This document shows, in pieces, positions 21,175 to 29,200 of a DNA stretch of 64,000 bases. How positions within the stretch are numbered: the stretch's first letter is position 1; each line of letters starts with the position of its first letter. The position numbers were made by a program, and so were the translations under genes. The DNA is taken from contig NC_056417.1 of the NCBI RefSeq assembly GCF_905147365.1, forward strand, positions 2,626,501 through 2,690,500. The letters are read 5' to 3'. The notes beneath the pieces are model-generated. The model was not told the DNA's origin. It worked only from the letters and a program-made list of their open reading frames with translations, and did no database searches. Origin of the DNA: Aricia agestis. Lineage: Eukaryota > Arthropoda > Insecta > Lepidoptera > Lycaenidae.

Positions 21175-22540
21175 GGTTTAGGACGGTATTAAGAAGCTGA
21201 GTCAAGTTAGCACGAGTTTTGTTCGGTAGGCCGGTATCACTGAACCGGAATATTAGTTGGGAAAGGGTATTGATGAGGGAGTCAATAAAGTTGTCGTTTG
21301 GGGAGATTTCTAAAGGTGAGGGATATGCACTACCATTAGGTAATTGGGAAGCAGGTTCTTCGACAATATTTCTGAGTGCCTGATGATCATAACCAGACAG
21401 CACAGGGGTAATAGGACGGCGAGGAATAAAAACGGTTTTTTTGTAGGAAGTTGTAGCGGGAGATTTGGGCGGGGATCTAGAACTGGTTGCGGAGATCACA
21501 GTGGGAACAGTCTTAGTCGAATCCGCAAAAGAACGTCTCACTGGACGAAAACGAGCTGAGGCTTCAAAGTACGAGACATTCTCCTGCGACATGACAAGCT
21601 TGATTTCCTTCTGTCGTGTGTGTTCTGGACAGGATGGATTGTTAGCTGCATGAGAGCCTGAACAAAGCAAACAAGACAGATTGGAAACATCACAGGATAC
21701 GCCCTCATGCGCCTGACCGCATTTAAAGCACCTAGGTTGTGAACGGCATTGAGATTTAATATGGCCAAAACGACAACATTTATTGCACTGGATAGTAGGA
21801 AGGACATAGGATTCAACTGGAAGGGATGTAAAGTAACAATAAGTGCGGGGGGGAAGTTTTTGACCAGAGAAAGTCAGGACTACGGATTTGGTGGGGGTAT
21901 ATACAGGTTGGTTCTGATCATTAAAAGTCTTCCGGCTCAGTCGCCGGGCCCTTATTACTTCGCCATAACCAGGTGGTACAGAAATATTAGATACCAGCTC
22001 CTCCATCGACCAGTTAACTGGTATGTCACGTACTATACCCATGCGTGATACATTATATGATGGAATCACCACAATATATCCAGCATTGGCAAGCACAGGT
22101 AAATTCAAAAATTCATTGGCGTGGGCAGCTAAGGTGAACTCAACTGAGATGCGATTTCGACCGACCTTCTTAATACCGTCCATCTTTATGTTTTTGACTT
22201 CATTTTTGAAAAGAAACTGTCCAAATTCCATGGGCCGTAATGCCGATCCATTTACTGTTTCAGGTTTGGAAACATGAACCAAGAACGGCGCAGCATCATC
22301 AACACTATACATTTTCTTGTTCTCAAACTCGGGGCTAGCATATTGCAATTGTATAGAAGGAACGGAATGAGTATTGTCAGAAACTTTTTTATTATTTACA
22401 TTGTCACTGTCTGGATTAGTACGTTTTCTCGACCTTGTATTAACAGCTGTAATGCTGCTACATTCCATAGCATCTATACTTTGCATGTTGTAAACCTGAT
22501 CATCGCGACCACCACCGGGATCGGGCGGTTCGGCGTCCAT
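21137..22540 (-). CDS. LINE ORF1: gag-like RNA-binding protein with three zinc knuckles (467 aa)
   Basis: Nucleic-acid chaperone/RNP protein of the LINE. A basic N-terminal third (TRSRKRTNPDSDN near residue 35) is followed by an RRM-like middle region and, at roughly residues 250-305, three knuckles: CNKCCRFGHIKSQC (CX2CX4HX4C), CFKCGQAHEGVSC (CX2CX3HX4C) and CLLCSGSHAANNPSC. The C-terminal part is rich in S, P and T. The start at 22540 follows about 200 bp of 5' UTR. The stop at 21137 lies 38 bp inside ORF2 in another frame. Open throughout. Confidence 0.92.
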   Translation of the reverse strand: MDAEPPDPGGGRDDQVYNMQSIDAMECSSITAVNTRSRKRTNPDSDNVNNKKVSDNTHSVPSIQLQYASPEFENKKMYSVDDAAPFLVHVSKPETVNGSALRPMEFGQFLFKNEVKNIKMDGIKKVGRNRISVEFTLAAHANEFLNLPVLANAGYIVVIPSYNVSRMGIVRDIPVNWSMEELVSNISVPPGYGEVIRARRLSRKTFNDQNQPVYTPTKSVVLTFSGQKLPPRTYCYFTSLPVESYVLPTIQCNKCCRFGHIKSQCRSQPRCFKCGQAHEGVSCDVSNLSCLLCSGSHAANNPSCPEHTRQKEIKLVMSQENVSYFEASARFRPVRRSFADSTKTVPTVISATSSRSPPKSPATTSYKKTVFIPRRPITPVLSGYDHQALRNIVEEPASQLPNGSAYPSPLEISPNDNFIDSLINTLSQLIFRFSDTGLPNKTRANLTQLLNTVLNHGSVPDDPVELS

Positions 22541-22743
22541 GACGCTTGTTATAAGTAAACAACAACAACTATTAAGCTACTTAAAACCACACTTACACGA
22601 GGACAAATACAATATTTAGACACCCAGAACCAAAAATAGAAGATTCAACAGTAAAAAAGTAAATAATAATCGGAATTAAGCACTGAAAAACAAAAAATAG
22701 AAAAGAACGCTTGTTACCACACTCAACCGGAGAAGCAAAGTCC

Positions 22744-22754
22744 AAGCATATCTT
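22744..22754. repeat. LINE target-site duplication, 5' copy
   Basis: AAGCATATCTT, matching 17294-17304 exactly (11 bp). Confidence 0.75.
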
Positions 22755-23538
22755 GAATCTTCTTAATTTGCTGTCGCCTGTCAGGCAAGCTGTCAAGTGT
22801 CAGTTCACAGCTGACACTTGGCTGACACTGATAACAGCTGTCATGTGTCAATCTACAGCGGTTTGTTTTTCTTTACAGTTTACAGGCGAAGATAATTCAA
22901 TGTGTTAAAATTACTGTTAAATCTAATTTACTTTATTGAAAAAAGAAAACGATAATAATTAAGACACTAAACACTAATTATATTCTAAATTTGAAGTTTC
23001 TATGTCTGCTAGAAGTGCCTTAGACTTTTGGTGATCGGTCAGTCAGTCTTGTTAAAGTTTCTTAATTTTGTCACTGACTGACTGACTGTCAGTCAGTGAC
23101 AAAATTAAGAAACTTTAACAAGTTACAGCTCTTAAACTACTGGTGCAAAATGAATAAAATTTTAAATATACCGTGTTTATACAATGCTTGCTTTGCAAAT
23201 GAAAATTCAGGCTTGTTGGTTTATCCACAATGAAGTTATAGGGGGTCAAAAAGAGCCTGAGTTGGTTCGAGAAAAGGATAGTACGGCCGTGCCGCTTTTT
23301 TGCTCGACTTAGCGGGGGCACTGCCGTGCCCTCAGATGCTAGTGAGTAAATTACAATTTACTCTATGGTAAATGGTAATAGTAGGTATAAAAACTTTTGA
23401 CATATTTTTTAAATTTAAAAAAACTAACTGTCAATCGAGTACGGAGTTTGGTGTATTTTTATCGCAAGATTATTTTCTGCGGTTTTCTTCAATAAAATTA
23501 GTTTTCGATTGCATATTTTGAAATCACATTTCATCATC
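22755..23538. other. mRpL12 upstream region
   Basis: 22780-22860 carries repeated GCTGTCA/TGACAGC-like words in both orientations, an imperfect palindrome of unknown origin. A strong hairpin lies at 23048-23122. 23123-23538 probably includes the mRpL12 promoter and 5' UTR; no TATA box stands out. Confidence 0.45.
23048..23122. repeat. 75-bp hairpin with about 33-bp stem
   Basis: CTTGTTAAAGTTTCTTAATT, TTGTCACTGACTG and the exact reverse complement, around a loop made of more TGAC repeats. It lies about 420 bp upstream of the mRpL12 ATG. Confidence 0.85.
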
Positions 23539-23597
23539 ATGAATGGCATACGATTGGTACGAAAACAAATTGGACAGTGGCGATCATTTTCGCGATG
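23539..23597 (+). CDS. mRpL12: mRpL12 exon 1 (coding part)
   Basis: 59 bp encoding the presequence MNGIRLVRKQIGQWRSFSR, ending CGATG|GTAAGA in phase 2. Chosen as the start because it is the only upstream ATG that joins exon 2 in frame and gives a basic import signal. Confidence 0.85.
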
Positions 23598-24570
23598 GTA
23601 AGAAAATTTGAGGTTATGTTCCATAATTAAGTACGGTACTTTATATGTATTCAAATATTGTATAACCACATTACTTTCTACTTTAGAACAGTTTCTAATG
23701 GTCTTCTCTTTACATCCTCTCAGATTCTTTAGATTTTTATAACAACTAACAAACTTTGTTATTTTAGTGCTATTTTACAACAAGAGGTTGTGCAGGTTGT
23801 AAATCCGATAACAATTCCACCACCTGAAGGTGTCGACAAACCGGCTTCACCCAAGATTGAAAAACTAGTCGCGGAAATCACACAATTAAACCTTCTAGAA
23901 GTATCCGAGCTCAGTCAAGTTTTGAAGAAGAGGCTCAACCTTCCCGATGCACCTGTTATGCCAGTGGGAGGCTTCGCCATGGCGGCGCCAGCTGCTCAAG
24001 AGGAGGAGGCAGCTCCAAAGGCAGTCAAATCCAGTTTCACAGTAAGATCTATTACAAATTTTTTTTTTTTGCATTTAATTTCATTTATTTCTTAATGAAA
24101 TTATTAACAATATATTAAAAAATAAATGTTTATCTGGACACTAGGTATCGGACAAAACATATGATTTGCTTTTTAACATACAATAATATTACACTAAGTT
24201 TTAAGTCACACGCATGATGCAAATTTATAGAAATAATATTCTTTTTATAATATAATAGAATAGAACCTTTGAATAAATACTTATTTAAAATTATGTATGT
24301 CAACATCAATATACTTGAGTGTAAAATATTACTATGCAATTATATTACATAACTTTCATTTTACAGGTAAAAATGACCAAATTTGATGAGAAACAAAAGG
24401 TGGCCCTAATCAAAGAAGTTAAGGGTCTACTTGAAGGTTTCAACTTGGTGCAAGCTAAGAAGTTTGTGGAAAGCGTACCTACTGTTGTAAAGGCTGACAT
24501 TTCCAAAGACGAAGCAGAAAAACTAAAGGAAGCGTTGACTAAAGTTGGAGCGGTCATCGAAATTGACTAG
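23539..24570 (+). CDS. mRpL12: Mitochondrial ribosomal protein L7/L12
   Basis: Stalk protein of the large mitochondrial ribosomal subunit (bL12m), working in the matrix where it recruits translation factors. In mammals it also binds mitochondrial RNA polymerase. Three exons (23539-23597, 23768-24041, 24367-24570) join to 178 codons, close to the family length. An arginine-rich amphipathic start (MNGIRLVRKQIGQWRSFSR) looks like a mitochondrial import signal. Next come the N-terminal dimerisation domain (IEKLVAEITQLNLLEVSELS, VLKKRLNLPDAP), an alanine-rich hinge (AAPAAQEEEAAPKA) and the L7/L12 C-terminal domain (DEKQKVALIKEVKGLLEGFN, LVQAKKFVESVPTVVKADIS, AEKLKEALTKVGA). Introns are in phases 2 and 0. 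It ends at TAG (24568-24570), 112 bp before AATAAA. Convergent with BRAT1. Confidence 0.96.
23768..24041 (+). CDS. mRpL12: mRpL12 exon 2
   Basis: 274 bp. Acceptor TTATTTTAG|TGC, donor TTCACA|GTAAGA. Carries the dimerisation domain and hinge. Confidence 0.94.
24367..24570 (+). CDS. mRpL12: mRpL12 exon 3 (terminal)
   Basis: 204 bp including the stop, phase 0. Acceptor TTTTACAG|GTA. Encodes VKMTKFDEKQKVALIKEV to the C-terminus VGAVIEID. Confidence 0.96.
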   Translation, partial: VKMTKFDEKQKVALIKEVKGLLEGFNLVQAKKFVESVPTVVKADISKDEAEKLKEALTKVGAVIEID

Positions 24571-24681
24571 ATATAGTTTATATTGTATAGTTTAGTAAAA
24601 ATATATTTAGGAAATAACTACAAAATCAAATTGTTTCATTTTATGAAACATTGACACTCACATATTATATATCAAGAATTA

Positions 24682-24687
24682 AATAAA
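24682..24687 (+). terminator. mRpL12 polyadenylation signal
   Basis: AATAAA 112 bp after the mRpL12 stop, followed by TTTTGTGTTGAATG-type GU-rich sequence. Confidence 0.75.
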
Positions 24688-24805
24688 GAAGCATTTTGTG
24701 TTGAATGTAGAAAGGATAAATTGTAGAAAGGGAAACAAACTTTATTTTCTGAAACTGTGATAGAGTACCTACAAAATAATACAAAGGTTATAAAAATTGG
24801 TTCAA

Positions 24806-24969
24806 TAACGGCCGTTCCCAATATTTGATCTATCTCTGGTTTTGTCCTACTAGAGATAGGAATAGCTCACAATTGACATAAAATATATGTCTCTAATGTC
24901 TAATGTGAGCTATTCCTATCTCTAGTAGGGCAAAACCAGAGATAGATCAAATATTGGGAACGGCCGTTA
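24806..24969. mobile_element. Foldback MITE between the convergent genes (TAACGGCCGTTCCC ends)
   Basis: 164 bp, both arms reading TAACGGCCGTTCCCAATATT, then GATCTATCTCTGGTTTTG and GAGATAGGAATAGCTCAC, around a short loop. It is bordered by TA, and by TTAA-free flanks. Arms are almost identical, suggesting a recent insertion. It lies between the two genes' polyadenylation signals. Confidence 0.85.
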
Positions 24970-25105
24970 GTCTTGTACTCTTTTCTAATCTATGTATGTC
25001 TTTTAACAAGTTTATTTCTGTTCAAAATTAAATAAACTTAGTTTTTATAGAAATATGAACCCCCTTGAATGTATAATTTCTATTATAGTACTAGTTACTT
25101 GCTTC

Positions 25106-25111
25106 TTTATT
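25106..25111 (-). terminator. Likely BRAT1 polyadenylation signal
   Basis: AATAAA on the minus strand about 295 bp after the BRAT1 stop. It is the first canonical hexamer downstream and implies that the MITE at 25135-25322 is inside the 3' UTR. Confidence 0.45.
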
Positions 25112-25134
25112 TAACAACTCAGTTTTATATGAAT

Positions 25135-25322
25135 TAGGCGCAATGCAGACGACTGACTATCCCTGACGCACTTTTTAGTCTGTGGAAATAGAACGTCTAC
25201 GAATAGAAATAGACGCTCGTCTGCACTGCGCGTCTTGTGCGTTACTGCATATAATTGCATAGGTTCTATTTCCACGACTAAAAAGAGCGTCACGGATAGT
25301 CTGTCGTCTGCGCTGCGCCTTA
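25135..25322. mobile_element. MITE in the BRAT1 3' flank/UTR (AGGCGCAGCGCAGACGAC ends)
   Basis: Ends TTAGGCGCAATGCAGACGAC and, inverted, TAAGGCGCAGCGCAGACGAC. The arms continue with GACTATCC(C/G)TGACGC and TTTTTAGTC(T/G)TGGAAATAGAA. 188 bp, near palindromic. Confidence 0.82.
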
Positions 25323-25406
25323 ATCAGATGTAGGTAAAGAACAAACAAGTACAACCAAAACATAAATGTATATTTGGAATAAATTCCTGAGTGGAAAAAT
25401 ATAATT

Positions 25407-26294
25407 TCAGTAACAATCTAATGCGTTGACTTCATCGTTCACTTCATAAATACCTAAAACATCATCTAACAATGATGACAGACTTTTGATACCATCATTC
25501 CAGTTCTTCTTCTGTTCAATGATCTCTTTGAAATCTTTACTTTTCATGTACGTAACATACAAGTACGGTGAGGCAAATTTTAAGAATCTCGTTTGATTTC
25601 TGTGCGTATAACTACTTTCGTCGCCCTGTAGTTTCATCTGTCTTTCGTATATGTGCGACAGTAAATTGATATCGTTAGAATCTAATATACTTTCTATAAC
25701 GTTGTCCGACTTGGACAAATTTTGTGGTTCGTCTGCCATACTATCATTACTAATAAGATCTATTTTCACATGTTTCATTAAGTCTTCTACCGTTTTCGGT
25801 TCGTTCTCGTTTGGTTTCAAACAGCTCGGTACATTGTACTTGTCTAGAATATTCAATATATCCGTGGATATCGATAACGCCGCATCCATAATGTCTACTT
25901 CGGTATACTCATCATGTAATAACTTGACTAATACGGTGAGACAGCCTATACAGGCCAACTCTTCTAGCATTCGAGTTAATCTCTTCTGTATTTCTTTCTC
26001 GTTCAGTGTAACTATCTTTCTCGTTTCTTTTGAGAAGGTTACTGGTGGGAATGTGCCGTCTAGCATGCCCTGGTCTTTGAGGAAGCACTGTATGACTACC
26101 TTCCAGAATTTGAGCGCGTTTAATTGCACTTCCCAGTGAAATTCGCTGAGGGCTGAAGCCACCATGCGGTCGTAGAGGGTAACTTTGAAGTTGGGAGACA
26201 GTTTGACGTTTTGGTATATCTCACAGAGAACATTACACGCCTCCTTCCGCACCATACCTTCTTCGCTGTTTGAGAGTATCGCCAAAAGCAGCTC
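25407..26294 (-). CDS. BRAT1: BRAT1 exon 5 (terminal)
   Basis: 888 bp including TGA (25407-25409). Acceptor TATTTTCAG|GAG. Encodes residues 646-940, with HWEVQLNALKFW and an acidic linker ending in LDCY. Confidence 0.95.
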   Translation of the reverse strand, partial: ELLLAILSNSEEGMVRKEACNVLCEIYQNVKLSPNFKVTLYDRMVASALSEFHWEVQLNALKFWKVVIQCFLKDQGMLDGTFPPVTFSKETRKIVTLNEKEIQKRLTRMLEELACIGCLTVLVKLLHDEYTEVDIMDAALSISTDILNILDKYNVPSCLKPNENEPKTVEDLMKHVKIDLISNDSMADEPQNLSKSDNVIESILDSNDINLLSHIYERQMKLQGDESSYTHRNQTRFLKFASPYLYVTYMKSKDFKEIIEQKKNWNDGIKSLSSLLDDVLGIYEVNDEVNALDCY

Positions 26295-29200
26295 CTGAAA
26301 ATATAAAGTTGTATGTTAATGTCATCAAATGAAGATTATTATCAACTAGATGGCGCTTGCATTTTTCCGGGATAAAAAGTAATATAAGTAAGTAAATTTC
26401 AGGAAAATCGGTTCGGCGGATTGGGCGTGAAGAGGTAACAGGCTGACAGACACACTTTCGCATTTTTAATATTATAAGTATGGATTCGGAGCGAATATGA
26501 TTGCTTTGACCTTTGTACTAGGTATAAAATACCTCAAAGTTTCTATAAAACCAAGAGTGATCCTTAAACCAAAAACATAAAATCCTGGGGTGCTATCAGA
26601 ATTTAAGTGTAAAATTAACGCATTGGCCGCATGTAGACACACGATGGCACATTAATTTAGTAGTTACAATTTTTAATAAGTACATATTTACATTATAATG
26701 AATTAAAACGGGCTGTACACCGTATTAATTCATTTTAATGTAAATTCATCTTGCAGTCGAAACCGGTTTCGACTGCAAGATGCGGTCCGTCTATGGCCAG
26801 CCTTATTGGCATTTACGAAGCATATTAAAAAACAAACACCACAAATAAATGCTTATCATAGCATTTATTTGTGGTGTTTGTATGTACCATCGAGGAAGTT
26901 GATTCCTACGCAATTGACAGACCAACGTTATTTGGTCGAATATGTCAATTCAATGTTAATGGGGATTGTCAATTTTTTTTTTATTTTGCTCATTACAAAA
27001 ACATTTCGAGGAATAAGGTCAGTGATCGTTTTTCTGTATATAAACGAAAAAAATACCCATTAGTTACTTATATTTTTCAACAAATATGTCTAACCTTTGT
27101 TTGACCTTCAATGGCGTTAAATTAGCAACAAATTCGACCAACATTACGTTTCAAACTTTTGGTAAGCTTCTCATATCAGCTTTCACATAATGAGAACTTG
27201 CATTTGACGAACCAGCCATTATAAATAAGATTGAAAGGAAAAAACATACTGCAGAGGTCAATAATTATTGGCCGCCGATGATGACGTCAGAGCGAAACTT
27301 TAAAAATTTATTGAGAAAAAACTAGCCAATGAATTTCAAAATTATTTAATTTATATTCTTAAAATACTTACCCTATTTTAACGAAAAAAAAAATATAAAA
27401 AGTACATGTGATTTTTTTTTTGGACAATGCCCATTGTGATCTCTCAGCTGGGTTTGAACTTTGACGTAACGCAACCAAACTACTTAGGTCCCCGATTTGC
27501 ATATATCCTAAGATCCGACCGTAAAATCCTGCATGAATCGTTTTTTCGATCAAATATATTTTAAATTATTCTTTAGAACGTATAGAATGGATTAATGTTG
27601 GGTTGCCTTATCAAAATGATTCCTGCAGGATTTTACGGTCGGATCCAATACTAATAGGAATCAACTTCTCTGATAGTACATACGGGGATGTTAAAGCAGA
27701 AGTAGAGAGAACTTGTCTAAACATTCACACCGATATGTTTAGGTACTCAATGACTTTCGCATTTTTGACGTCTCATTCGATAACGACTCCCACAATCTGT
27801 GACGAATTCACAACTTGCAGAGTCATTTTGAACTCGACTTAGCACGTTATCAGATATATAGAGTCATTCATAGTGTATCATTTTTTGTGCGGTTTTTAGG
27901 GTTCCGTACACAAAGGGTAAAACCGGGACCCTATTACTGAGGCTTCGATGTCTGTCTGTCCGTCCGTTTGTATGTCTATCTGTCTCCAGGCTGTATCTCA
28001 AGAACCGCTATAGCTAGTTGTCTGTCTGTCTCCAGGCTGCATCTCATAGCTAGTTGCCGCTAATCGCTATAACAACAAAATATACTAAAAACGTAATAAA
28101 ATCAATATTTTAGGGGGCTCCTTTTTTGCTCGTAATCAAAAATAGGCACTTGAAATTTTCACAATACTTGTAGATCATTATATTTTTTCCTTTAATCTTT
28201 TAAATAAAATCCGTCTTCATACCCATACAAATTGCCGATCCGGGCATCCGTATGGGTATGAAGACGGCATTTTTTTTGAGTTTCCAGCATTGTTCTCATA
28301 GAAAAAGTTGTTCATTTTGACGGGCTCATTTGATGGTTTCAAGGATAACGGTGTTTACACTAACACACTGTTTAATGTATAAAGGTACAGACTACGGAAC
28401 CCTTAGTGCGCGAGTCCGACTCGCACTTGTGTGTTGTGTGATGTTTTATCGCCTAACGATATATTACACAGTAAACAGTTAAATGTTATGCAAGTTTTTC
28501 CTTATTCATGTAGACATAACAAGGCTCGATAGCAAACATTACTTTTACAGCACCTATGACTATGGTTTAATAGCGAATGTGGCAGCGTTTAGCAGCCCTG
28601 GATTTATAAGTAGGCCGTTTAGGCCGCGGCCTAGGGGCGGCAGCGTCCTAGGAGAGCGGCAGATTTCGTACATGGGGCGGCAGAAATAACGTGGCCTACA
28701 CTCATAAAAAAAATAAATTCGAAACTAGTGTCTAGACTCTAGTTTATCAGATGATCGAAAATCAACATGTAGCTATAGCCGGGAAGTAGCTCGCAGGTGA
28801 TTATTTTGCTAACATTCTTCCATATTGTGGTGTGGCCTACGTAAATTAACTCCTGCTGGCTTGGTATCAATGAATGCGACCCCCAGCTTGAGCTACCAAC
28901 AGCCCACCAAATGAGCCACAGAGGTTAGAACTTAAACGATGTCAATAATTATTACTCGTGTATTATAATTACCTGAACATTGGGATACTCCGTCTTGAGC
29001 TGGTCCCAGTAGCTGGCGACCCTGCTGGCGGCGGCCAGGCACTTGAGCGCGGACACTCGCACGTACGTCTCGTGGTCGTTGAGCGCGATCGTCATGGCCA
29101 GGTTGATGAGGTTGTTCGACAGTATCTGCCTTTGGAACGGCGGGAATTCTGGAAGGAAAAGCACGTGTATGCTATTATCCCTGTTGGCAATTGCAGTAGT

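Larger units (their letters stand above)
17305..22743 (-). mobile_element. Full-length I-group non-LTR retrotransposon with both ORFs open
   Basis: About 5.44 kb between two AAGCATATCTT repeats. In element order: 5' UTR of about 200 bp (22743-22541), ORF1 (gag-like, CCHC knuckles), ORF2 (endonuclease, reverse transcriptase, RNase H), 3' UTR of about 160 bp and a (GAA)n tail at 17301-17316, where the last repeat units merge with the duplication. ORF1 and ORF2 overlap by 38 bp. Endonuclease plus RNase H in ORF2 together with a zinc-knuckle ORF1 places it in the I superfamily (I/Nimb-like); finer placement needs a tree. No stop or frameshift breaks either ORF and both ends are present, so it is young and possibly competent. 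It lies 796 bp upstream of the mRpL12 start codon. Confidence 0.88.
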
